The translations under genes were made by a program, and so were the position numbers. This document shows positions 22,449 to 32,700 of a DNA stretch of 64,000 nucleotides, piece after piece. Source of the stretch: Pseudorasbora parva (Eukaryota > Chordata > Actinopteri > Cypriniformes > Gobionidae); assembly GCF_024679245.1 (NCBI RefSeq), contig NC_090184.1, forward strand, positions 14,346,144 to 14,410,143. The letters are read 5' to 3'. Below the pieces are notes generated by a model that did not search any database, was not told where the DNA came from, and saw only the letters and a list, made by a program, of their open reading frames with translations. How positions within the stretch are numbered: the stretch's first letter is position 1; each line of letters starts with the position of its first letter.

Positions 22449-23961
22449 TTAAAGGTGCAATATGTAAAAAACAAAAATCATTAAAATGTCCAAAAACCAC
22501 TAGGCCAGTGTTATATATTTTGTTCACTTGACTACTTACAATATCCCAAATGTTTCCAAATATTTATAAATCGTGAGAAAATTGCTATTTTAACCAAGGA
22601 ACAGGGACATGTGAGGGAGTCGCCTGTCAATTACATCATATCTGTGTTACCCTCAGTTTTATTCTTTAGAAACGCTTTACTCTTATCAGTGTGAACATGT
22701 GTCATGACAGACGCCCAGCAAACGAACAGAGTAACGTATGTAACACTCGAATGTAATATGATAAACAAAGCTGCGTCACCTCATATTCATGACCGGAAAG
22801 GCGGAAATGGTGCCGGCGACTGTAGCATAATGTAAGTTGCGTCACCAAAGCTGCGTCACCTCATATTCATGACCAGAAAGGCGGAAATGGTGCCGGCGAC
22901 TGTAGCATTATTACATAGCATAATGTAAGTCCCGCTGCTCGCAAGGTGTGTGTTTGTTTAACAATCGCTCCAGCAGCCTTGCTCAGCTCCCACAACACTC
23001 GGTCCTGCTCTGCTTCATACTACAGTAACGTTGACACTTAAATGCATGACTGTTTCGCCAAACATTCTTACATATTTGGGTCGTTAGCGACCCGGATCTA
23101 TATTAAACATGGATAGACCTCTACCTGTCATGATAATATATAAAACTCCTGATGTTAGAGTAACACTTACAGAAGAATAAAATAAAACCTATTTCGTTAC
23201 CTTTTGGAGCTTGGAAGGATTTAGTTTGAGCAGATGTTTAATACCATCATCATATGACCTCGTCAGAGCTCGTTTGCCAGTATATTCAGCATCTGTCTCA
23301 TATTCGCGATTTCGAGCATATTCTCCAAACTCCTTTTCAACGTCAAAATTAATATTTTTATCACTGACAGCTTCTTGAGCACATCCATCATCAAGAGACA
23401 GTGACACTAATATTTGATTGTGTTTAGTTCTTCCTCTCTGCAGTAAATCACTGAGACATTTCAAGTTTTGCAGATTATAATTATTATTGTTTCGTTTTCT
23501 GTCAGAGGTAACTATGAGTGAAACGTCACTTCATCATTGCGTATCACACATTGCCACCTCGTGGAATAAAGGTGAATTGTGCCCTATTTCGTCATTATAG
23601 ATTAATTTATCATTGTGCAAACAAAATATACTTACAATCCTACACACCTTGGGTCGTTAGCGACCCTATACAATTTTGACAAAAAAACAAGTGAAAAAAC
23701 AGGCATTTAATTATAATTATTTTTTCTTGTTATATTGTTTAAAATGGATTGATTGAGGAATACTAAGAATGTTGATGTCTAACTTTTAAAAAATAATGAG
23801 GAGCAGGGTAGTGAATGACGTCTCGGGTCGGTAACGACCCAAGGTATATATTTAAGGGTTAATAAGCGAAAGCTGTGAGATTCTGCGCTCAAACTTGTCA
23901 TCTAAATATGGCTTTGTTTTGAACCTCCAGCTGATGGAAAAGTTACATGGCGCACCTTTAA
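22449..23961. mobile_element. TTAA-bounded MITE, family A, copy 2, interrupted
   Basis: The left end TTAAAGGTGCAATATG (22449) and the right end CATGGCGCACCTTTAA (23946-23961) are the diverged TIRs of the family at 7571-8259, with collinear interior similarity. It differs from copy 1 by an 80-bp internal tandem duplication (GCTGCGTCACCTCATATTCA starts at 22770 and at 22850) and by an ~825-bp insertion (23038-23862). It lies in the prlhr intron. Confidence 0.85.
23038..23862. mobile_element. piggyBac-like insertion with GGGTCGTTAGCGACCC motifs
   Basis: TTAA occurs at 23038-23041 and 23859-23862, and the host MITE resumes after it in register with copy 1 (TTAATAA context). Three near-palindromic boxes GGGTCGTTAGCGACCC (23078-23093, 23651-23666) and GGGTCGGTAACGACCC (23825-23840) lie close to the ends. 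That arrangement resembles piggyBac-derived fish elements. On the - strand, 23464-23189 is open for 91 codons from a Met, and a donor-like AAAG|GTAACG lies near its end, so it could be a remnant of a 5' coding exon. I do not recognise the peptide. Left boundary is approximate. Confidence 0.55.
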
Positions 23962-24055
23962 ATATACACAACAAAACCCCCAGGATGCTAGTTAACATTG
24001 ATGCAATGAATTAATCACACTGTCAAGAAACACAAGACTCAGATGCATCGCTCAC

Positions 24056-24525
24056 CTATCCACTCCGATGGCTGTCAGTGTGAACACTGACACATACACG
24101 GTCACAGGCTGAATGAGGAACACCAGGTAGCACATGAATCTTCCAAAAACCCACCCGCGAGGATTAAAAGCATACGCCAGGGTAAAGGGCACACAGGTGG
24201 CACACATCAGCATGTCGGAAAAGGCCAGGTTACCGATAAAGAAGTTGGTTACATTGTGCATTTTTTTGGTGTGGCAGATGACGTAAAGCAGCAGATAGTT
24301 CCCGAAAACTCCCACCAGAACCACAAGAGCGTAGCAGGGGATGATGAGAGGTTTGAAAGACTGAAGGAGCTCCACGTCAACAAACTGTGGATTCCACTTA
24401 GTCGTGTTCGTCGACTGCAGCACGACCTCATAGATTTGACCCACGCTGGAATTTTCCATGGTAACGTTTTCCATGCAAGACGAGGGCACGGGAGTGCTGA
24501 GCCATTCACCACCACTGCCATCCAT
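24056..24525 (-). CDS. prlhr: Prolactin-releasing peptide receptor, exon 1 (N-terminus to TM3)
   Basis: Start ATG at 24525-24523 in context CCAGGATGG (A at -3, G at +4). The extracellular N-terminus has three N-glycosylation sequons (N20-V-T, N25-S-S, N40-T-T). TM1 ([20 protein letters not shown]) carries the conserved GN. TM2 has NLAFSDMLM with the class A Asp. The first loop ([13 protein letters not shown]) carries the disulphide Cys. TM3 ends at DR, with the exon border within the Arg codon (AG|GTGAGC donor, GT at 24055-24054). Pattern and length match the PrRP receptor/GPR10 group, which is related to NPY receptors. Exon 1 contributes 156 full codons plus two bases. Any 5' UTR intron is not resolved. 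Confidence 0.93.
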
Positions 24526-25256
24526 CCTGGAATACTGCTTCAGAGACCTGAAGGGTTTTGGGATATTGATAAGGAAAGAGATACATGTTGATTAGCTTTC
24601 TTTATAAATCAACTCTTTAGCTCAAATTTAAACCAGTAACAGATGGGCTGAAATGGCCATGAAACCACTTGAGTATGTCCTGCGGGGGCGTGCGATGCAT
24701 AACATGCAGTTCACACCACATAGGTGCTAGTCTGGTTGGCTCATATAACAAATGTTATAAAGTTTTTCAAACTCTAATGAGCACAGCCATAAATTTCATC
24801 GAAAGTTCCTGTTCCCTGTACTGACCCACTTTCCGCATAGAAAGAGAGGCAGAAAGCACTCCTAAAAGCCCTTCAATACAGCCTTGATTTACTTCGGAAG
24901 TCAGGTTACTCGTAGAAATGAATCAGCGGGACTCAGATTTGTGCGTTTCTCTCAATATACAATATGCTCTGTCAGTCCAAACAGCAGTAAACAGAAACAT
25001 CTAAAGACACTAATAAATGAAAGCCAGCCTGATTTGAGTCATAGATGTGTCTCGGCTGCCATCGCACATGTGCTTTGCCGTTTCAAAGGCTGCTTTCCAT
25101 TGAAATGCAAATAAACCTCATTCACAGCGCCCTTTAATTAACTGATTAAATGGTTCATAGATTAAGCATAAATGCTCTTTGGCATCTCCTGTAACAAGCA
25201 GTGATTGTGATTGCTGTTTTGTTTCTCTATCATTAAATGCCTACATTTATGTGAAT

Positions 25257-25307
<51 letters not shown>

Positions 25308-25685
25308 GTCATCTTCTATTGTGGATTTTTGCATTTGACACGCATTCAGAAATACCCATTTGACAGTGATCAATTTCAGCAATTAATTTTAAACAGAACG
25401 AGCTGTATTATTTAATTATCCTAAACCTTCACATTCGAGGATAACATGGGATAGATAAGCCAAGGCTGTCGATTGGTTGAGTTAGATGAACAATAAATTA
25501 ACAAATTAACAACATAATATTCAATTACATCTTGAATATTTGCAGTGATTTGAAATTAAGTGATTTGAAATTAAGTGTTAATTGCATATCTCAGTAATCT
25601 CATCAGGCCTGGCTTCATAGATAGCCTGGCTTAGATGAATGCTGCTATGCACCTTGAGACATAATGGCACTGACATATTTTAAGA
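24526..25685. other. 5' flank of prlhr
   Basis: This is upstream of the receptor start on the - strand. No TATA box or CpG island was recognised with confidence. It contains a (CT)n run at 25259-25304, preceded by AATGCCTACATTTATGT, the same 17-mer found next to the CT run at 33567. No exon or transposon was identified otherwise. Confidence 0.5.
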
Positions 25686-26029
25686 TACACTCACCTAAAG
25701 GATTATTAGGAACATCTGTTTAATTTCTCATGAATGCAATTATCTAATCAACCAATCACATGGCAGTTGCTTCAATGCATTTAGGGGTGTGGTCCTGGTC
25801 AAGAAAATCTTCTGAACTCCAAACTGAATGTCAGAATGGGAAAGAAAGGAGATTTAAGCAATTTTGAGCGTGGCATGTTGTTGGTGCCAGACAGGCCGGT
25901 CTGAGTATTTCACAATCTGCTCAGTTACTGGGATTTTAACGCACAACCATTTCTAGGGTTTACAGAGAATTGTGTGAAAAGGGAAAAACATCCAGTATGC
26001 GGCAGTCCTGTGGGCGAAAATGCCTTGTT
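25686..26029 (+). mobile_element. Tc1/mariner-type transposon, 5' part (split copy)
   Basis: It starts with the terminal repeat TACACTCACCTAAAGGATTA and continues TTAGGAACA, which I know from an abundant fish Tc1/mariner family. Degraded coding sequence follows (from about 25835: GGGAAAGAAAGGAGATTTAAG, GGTGCCAGACAGGCCGGTCT) with in-frame stops. Homology stops abruptly at CCTTGTT and resumes at 29178. Confidence 0.75.
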
Positions 26030-26574
26030 TTTGAGTTGCTAGGCAACGTGGGGGAGAGGACGCTGGCGTTGTCTGTTCGGCATTTCTCCACCCACAAACC
26101 ATGTTAACTGTACTATTAGATTATATTTTATTTTATTTTATTGTTTTTGTGACTAGTCTAACAGTCAGAGCAACAATTGGGACTGTTGCTGATTGCTGGC
26201 AGCCACTGAGAGGACGTTGTCTGCCGTTCGTCGTTCTTCGCCGCTTCTCTGATGTTTATGTTTGAACTGTTGCGGTTGCTTCTGGTTTGAAGGACATTCA
26301 ATTCAATTCAAAAGATGTTGCTTGCTGCTTCTGTTCTGGGTGTCAGCTGCTCTCTGGGTGTCTCCCTCGGGCTTGAGCTGCATGCAGGCACGCTGGAAGC
26401 CGTTTCATTCCGGGGGGGCTGACAGTTGGGTCGGAAAATGTGCGACGTCATTTTGTTGTCGGTGGCGACCAGAGAGGTGTTGTAGTAGAACCACCCTTTA
26501 CCGTCAAAAAGCAAGGACCCACCGCCCCAGATTATTGTTGTTTAAAATTAATTACTTGTTAAAACCTGAGAATG

Positions 26575-27036
26575 CCATGGGCGTCGGAAGCAAAACTGTG
26601 GGTGGTCTCAGAATTTGTTTTTTGCTGGAGTAATGTATATGCCATTAACATTACATACAAATATACCGCAGTTTACTAAACGATTGATTGCGCCAGACAA
26701 AATTATGGAAATCACTGGCTATAGAGTAGGGGTAAGATGCATATCATCAAGTTTTGACGCAAATCGAACAGAGGTTCGAATCCGCCTTTTGCCGAACTCT
26801 CTCTACTTCCGTTTCACATCACATATCAGATCGGAAAGGCAATTTTATTTTCAATAAAAATGGAGAGAATATAAGAAAAGTGGAAAAAAAAGAGTCAACA
26901 CCTAATACGTTTTTCTCGGTTAGGGCAGGTAAACAGACGTGTTGAATTAGAGACGATAAAAGTGAGTGAATCCAATATCATTGGTCTTAAAAAGTGGGTG
27001 GGTCCTCGCGACACCCAATGGTTCCGACGCCCATGG
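26575..27036. mobile_element. Small TIR element containing a tRNA-like pol III promoter
   Basis: CCATGGGCGTCGGAA (26575-26589) and TTCCGACGCCCATGG (27022-27036) are perfect 15-bp inverted repeats. Inside, TGGCTATAGAGTAGGGGTAA (from 26716) resembles an A box, and GGTTCGAATCC (26773-26783) is an exact B box 57 bp downstream, as in tRNA-derived SINEs. The 462-bp unit therefore combines TIRs with a SINE-like head. Superfamily unknown; the palindromic CCATGG makes the target duplication ambiguous. Confidence 0.7.
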
Positions 27037-27952
27037 ATCATACACAGACACGTGTTAATCATCACTCATAAAGCATTCATTTTATTTGTGTTCATAGGCT
27101 CATGTTTGTAAAATATTATGTGACCCGACCTCAGCAGACTGGTGAGAGTACATGTTAACGTCCAGCTGACAAACCTTGCGGATGTCTGAACAGAGTTTGT
27201 GTCGGTGTCAAGGTCAGCGTCGTTGTTGTTTACATATTTATTTGAGAAGATTTTACTTTTCTTAACCGTGTTAAGAGTAACGTTACTCAAAAAAACGTCT
27301 AAAAATAGGTTTCTGCTGCTTATTGCTAGCCATGACCAAATGAGAGTGAGTGAGGTGACGTGATGGTGACGAAAACACTTTCTGAGGAATTATTAAAATA
27401 ATTAAATCATTAGTTTATATCTTATCCACTGCCCATTATTTTAATCCCATATCAAACACAGTATGTTATGTCAGTCTATTTTAATTTTATTTCATTTCAT
27501 GTTTTTAAATACAATATAATTTTAGTCCACATATTAAAATTGCAGCCCCCGCAGCACCCCCCTTCCCGCGCTACTGGCTGGATGGTGGCTGAAGTTTGCA
27601 CCGGGCTAGCGTCATCAGCGTCCGGCGTGATGTTGGGTTGTTCTGCTTCTGTCGGCTGCATCACTTTTCTGTCTTGCACTGCGGCCGTGGAACGGCTTGG
27701 ACTTCTGCGCCGACCCCGGTGTGTCCACAAAAGTGCCCAGTAAACTTTGTCTGCCTTCTTCACGTGGATGCGGCGATCCCCATCGTCTGAATCATCATGA
27801 AGACCCATCATCTGGTCTTCAGCTGTCATGCCTCGACGACGTCATCAGGACACTGCCGAATCTGGGAATATGTAGCAACAGAGCCTCTAGCACTGGGAGA
27901 AATGTAAAACATGGAGTGGACCACAGTGTACTGGAACTTACAGAGACTTCCA

Positions 27953-29046
27953 CCATCAGCTCTGTTTTCTGTTCACCATCAGCTCTGTTTTCTGTTCACC
28001 ATCAGCTCTGTTTCTGTTCACCATCAGCTCTGTTTTCTGTTCACCATCAGCTCTGTTTCTGTTCACCATCAGCTCTGTTTTCTGTTCACCATCAGCTCTG
28101 TTTCTGTTCACCATCAGCTCTGTTTTCTGTTCACCATCAGCTCTGTTTCTGTTCACCATCAGCTCTGTTTCTGTTCACCATCAGCTGTTTTCTGTTCACC
28201 ATCAGCTCGGTTTCTGTTCACCATCAGCTCGGTTTCTGTTCACCATCAGCTCTGTTTTCTGTTCACCATCAGCTCTGTTTTCTGTTCACCATCAGCTCTG
28301 TTTCTGTTCACCATCAGCTCTGCTTTCTGTTCACCATCAGCTCTGTTTCTGTTCACCATCAGCTGTTTTCTGTTCACCATCAGATCTATTTCTGTTCACC
28401 ATCAGCTCTGTTTTCTGTTCACCATCAGCTCTGTTTCTGTTCACCATCAGCTCTGTTTTCTGTTCACCATCAGCTCTGTTTCTGTTCACCATCAGCTCTG
28501 TTTTCTGTTCACCATCAGCTCTGTTTCTGTTCACCATCAGCTCTGTTTCTGTTCACCATCAGCTCTGTTTTCTGTTCACCATCAGCTCTGTTTTCTGTTC
28601 ACCATCAGCTCTGTTTTCTGTTCACCATCAGCTCTGTTTCTGTTCACCATCAGCTCTGCTTTCTGTTCACCATCAGCTCTGTTTCTGTTCACCATCAGCT
28701 GTTTTCTGTTCACCATCAGATCTATTTCTGTTCACCATCAGCTCTGTTTTCTGTTCACCATCAGATCTATTTCTGTTCACCATCAGCTTGGTTTCTGTTC
28801 ACCATCAGCTCGGTTTCTGTTCACCATTAGCTCTGTTTTCTGTTCACTATCAGCTCTGTTTCTGTTCACCATCAGCTCTGTTTTCTGTTCACCATCAGCT
28901 CTGTTTCTCTTCACCATAAGCTCTGTTTACTGTTCACCATCTTCTCTGTTTCTGTTCACCATCAGCTCTATTTACTGTTCACCATCCGCTCTGTTTCTGT
29001 TCACCATCAGCTCTGTTTCTGTTCACCATCACCTCTGTTTCTGTTC
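27953..29046. repeat. 22/23-bp minisatellite, about 48 copies
   Basis: Units CTCTGTTTCTGTTCACCATC+AG (22 bp) and a version with one extra T (23 bp) largely alternate, giving a 45-bp two-unit period. Variants such as GCTGTTTTC and AGATCTATTTC recur in blocks (about 28360-28400 and 28700-28740), showing segmental duplication. The 45-bp period keeps several frames open for hundreds of codons on both strands. These are not proteins. Confidence 0.95.
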
Positions 29047-29177
29047 AGTTTTCTGTGTCGGTTGATTGTTTGTATTATTCTATATTTTTTGTTATACTTT
29101 TTTTACCTTTATTGCACTTTTGAGATTCTTTGGAATAAAAAGTGCGTTATAAATAAAATCTATTATTAGTATTATTA

Positions 29178-29785
29178 TTGTTGATGCTAGTGGTCAGAGG
29201 AGAATGGGCCGACTGATTCAAGCTGATAGAAGAGCAACTTTGACTGAAATAACCACTTGTTACAACCGAGGTATGCAGCAAAGCATTTGTGAAGCCACAA
29301 CACCCACAACCTTGAGACTGATGGGCTACAACAGCAGAAGACACACCGCATACCACTTATCTCCACTACAAATAGGAAAAAGAGGCTACAATTTGCACAA
29401 ACTCACCAAAATTGGACAGTTGAAGACTGGAAAAATGTTGCCTGGTCTGATGAGCCTCGATTTCTGTTGAGACATTCAGGTGGTAGAGTCAGAATTTGGT
29501 GTAAACAGAATGAGAACATGGATCTATCATGCCTTGTTACAACTGGACAGGCTGCTGCTGGTGGTGTAATGGTGTGGGGGATGTTTCTTGGCACACTTTA
29601 GACCCCTTAGTGCCAATTAGCCATCGTTTAAATGCTGCAGCCTACCTGAGGATTGTTTCTGACAATGTCCATCCCTTTAAGACCACCATGTACCCATCTT
29701 CTGATGGCTACTTACAGCAGGATAATGCACAATGTCACAAAGCTTGAATCATTTCAAATTAGTTTCTTGAGCATGACAATGAGGT
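29178..29785 (+). mobile_element. Tc1/mariner-type transposon, 3' part (split copy)
   Basis: It resumes the coding remnant interrupted at 26029: GATGCTAGTGGTCAGAGGAG, MGRLIQADRRATLTEITTCY-like sequence, a degraded DDE region with GCTTACTTACAGCAGGATAA-type context (29709-29740), and CACAAAGCTTGAATC (in-frame stop). The second catalytic Asp context (QQDNAQCHKA) is visible at about 29717-29745. Homology ends near GAGCATGACAATGAG (29785), so the 3' portion and right TIR are missing. Confidence 0.75.
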
Positions 29786-32700
29786 CATTATAACTGCATT
29801 ATATGCGGTCATGTTGGTGCATTATAACTATTGTCATTTTGGTAATCTGGCCCTTTGCAACAACATAGCCATGTTTCATTGCATTTGCCATCACTGCCAG
29901 TGTTTAATCCCAGTGTGGAATGGTCCTTTTCACAAGTTTTATGCCCCACAGAATATATTGTGAATATCTGAACACACAATATATCAAAAGAAAGAACAGT
30001 CCCTCTGTTTTATTCTAGCTTCATGCAATCTTTTTTTTTATCAAAAAATGTTTAGTTTAAAAAACTACATTTTGAGCAAAAAGCTAAGACATTGTGTTTT
30101 TGTCAAAGACTACATATACAGATGAGATTCAGAACGCTAATCAAAACATAGATGGAGAAAATCGAGTCCATCATAAAGCTGTTTTGATTTATATGCTGTT
30201 TAATGTTGATAATCGCATTATCTTACATGCATCTGCTGTTTCTGCTTCTTCTTCATCTGTGTTTTGATCAGTAGATTCAATACTCGTTCAAAAATGTGTA
30301 ATATCGCCCGCTACCGTTTAAAAGGGAAAACATGGAAAGTAGGAAAATTTAATCAAATGCAGGGAAGCGTTCTCATAAAAGACAAGATAAAAGACAGGAA
30401 AATATCACTCACTGCACTTGACTGAATAACTTAAATAAGGGTCAAACTATATTTATACAGTGAAGACTATGAAGGGATGTTTTACATTTGATTACTTTTT
30501 TTGTAGCCTACCTGAAAATCTAATTTAGACCTGCATGAAAAACCTGAAAAGAACTGTTTTTCATTTATGTTTTATAATGTATTATATAAAGTACCAGTCA
30601 AAATTTTTGACACATCAGTGGTAAAGTGTCTAAACTTGTACTGCTACTGTACTATAATATACACATAAAGAATATCGACCGATATGTCGATATAAGAGAA
30701 AGTGTAGAATTTCTTTTATTTTTATTCCCTAATATCAGTATCGGCCCCAAAAAACCCATATCAGTCAGGCTCTAGTTCCTACAGTAATCCTAAATGAAAA
30801 AACTGCTCTAGCTACATTCTATCGTCTCCGAAGATAACATTTTTGTCCTGTGTCGGCCACCGTAGCTTTAGCCTGGGTTTAGCTCAGGTGTGTTTTGCTG
30901 GAGATAAACTCAACAGGAAAGGGGAGCTCAAGGGCCAGAGTTGAGAACCCCTGCTCTGAACCATATTTATTTCCCAGATCTAATCTGCTAAATGTATAAG
31001 ACTGTAAGGACTGAATATATCATGATTATAAACAGTAACATCATGATTTTCTGTAAAGTTGCTTTGAACATTTATTGTGAAAAGCACCAAATACATTTGA
31101 CTTTTTTTCTTTTTTTTTTAGATATAAATCACAATTACTTTTTTCTATTTTCTTGTATAAATTAAAGACGGCTTCCATATAGTTTGTCCAAATTATTGTT
31201 TCTCTGGAAAAAAAACTACAAAAAAACAACACCTCTTTATTATTTATGGAGTCTTTTTTAGGCTATATATTCCAGGTATAAAAAACCACAGTGACCAGAA
31301 ACTTGCATTACTGTTCACTTGTATTGCACTCTGATTAAAACAGCTCATGATATCTATATATTATGATCTAATAGGCAGGCATGAATGTGCGTTATTCTAA
31401 GACTCCAGCATGCTGTTAGTTTCTTTAAACCGCTCGGGGTGGTTCCATCCCATCCCTGTGGGTGCTTCAATTATGCTCAGCCGATAAAAACAGACTAATG
31501 GAACTATTGAGGTGCTCTTTGCGCGTTACGCGAGAGCCCAGGTGAACAAACAGAATAAGTGTTCCTGCTGTTTACCATACAATGCTGTCAACAGATTTTA
31601 AATGAGACAAACCAAAAATAGCTGAAACAACCTAAATACAAAATAATTAAATAATAATAAAACAAAGCTGTGGCGAGCAATGCAGCACAAAACATTAAAT
31701 GGACAGAAATAGCCAAACTTTAGCAAAAATTACTTCTAAAACATTACTATCACCATTCACCATGTTCCTAATTATGTAGACAGAAAAGTCAAAATCACAA
31801 TCTGTCAGCAAGAAGCTGTTCGTTTCAAGTCTGTTAGGCGCTCTTTTGAGGGCTTTGAAATAAGTAATTCAAGGCCTTATTAAAATCTTTATTAAAATAG
31901 GGCTATAACATAAAAAAATCACAACTGAAAGCTTCCCATCAGGGTGTGATGCCTTCATTTTCTCGCGGCAGTAGGTCATCGTGACTTTTATTGTTATAGG
32001 CCTCATGTGAAAGCCTTTTTCATTTCTATCATGCATCAGATGCTCAAATCATAACCAAAGACGGCAGCTCACTGCAAGGAAAAGAAATGGGAAGAATACT
32101 CGCAAAAGAAAGTCTTCCGCGCTGCCTGACCTCATCAGCACCGCGATCCCCCAACCAGACCCTCAGCAACGAGGGCTCTTCAACAGCATGTCCCTGAACC
32201 AGTGAACATTTTGTCAGAACCTCTAGTAAATGATGTTATTTTGTTTAGTTGTCTAATGTTGTTTCTTTAAAATCGTGAGAGAATCACAATCTCAACAAAA
32301 AATTGTTAAAAATAAAACTCAATTTATCTAAAATCGTGAAGCGCTAATCTACAGTATGCAATATAGGACGCAGCGTTCTCTGTGCCCATCATACACTACA
32401 TGATTTCTAGATAAAGTCTATCAACTCTGACTGCCCAAAATATGCAGACTGGCAATGATTTTCAGCAACTTTTTGGTGACTTTAAATCAGGGCAAACATC
32501 TATGGCAAGAAACTTCCTATCCTAAAGGAGCAATGTGCAAAATTCAGAAACTCTTGTTATTAATGACACAGGTGGCCATTACGTGAACTGCAGCCAGCAA
32601 GGTGATGATTAATTAAATAAATCATATTTTTTGACTGAATAACATTATGCGAACCATCCCTTTAAGCTCTACAACACAGCCTCGTCGAAGGATTTGTTTC

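Larger units (their letters stand above)
19340..24055 (-). other. prlhr intron, filled with transposon remnants
   Basis: The 4.7-kb intron has donor AG|GTGAGC (GT at 24055-24054) and acceptor TTCCAG. It splits the DRY motif codon (AG|A). About half is recognisable mobile DNA: fragments at 19847-20179, 20183-20460 and 20469-20705, a TA run at 22000, a fragment at 22190-22352, and a two-layer insertion at 22449-23961. The region 20760-21880 has GACTCG/CGAGTC-rich sequence and unassigned DNA. Confidence 0.85.
26030..29177 (+). mobile_element. 3.1-kb retro-type insertion splitting the Tc1/mariner copy
   Basis: The insertion is bracketed by TTGTT (26025-26029 and 29178-29182), a 5-bp target duplication. 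Its 3' end is a LINE-like tail: GTGCGTTATAAATAAAATC followed by TATTATTAGTATTATTATT. The 5' part (26030-26574) is GC-richer and lacks a long frame. No reverse transcriptase is present, so it is a truncated or non-autonomous LINE-like or composite insertion. Inside lie a TIR element (26575-27036), an unassigned 0.9-kb segment (27037-27950, including a 110-codon - strand frame of unknown nature at 27829-27497), and a minisatellite (27953-29046). Confidence 0.6.

Noticed and set aside
26716..26790. A functional tRNA gene
   Set aside because: A- and B-box-like motifs are present but no cloverleaf with paired acceptor stem could be drawn; treated as a SINE-like promoter inside a TIR element.
27697..29065. 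Open frames of ~380 codons (repeated SVHHQLCF-like) and - strand NRADGEQKTEL repeats
   Set aside because: They arise from the 45-bp dimer of a minisatellite; low complexity and open on both strands.
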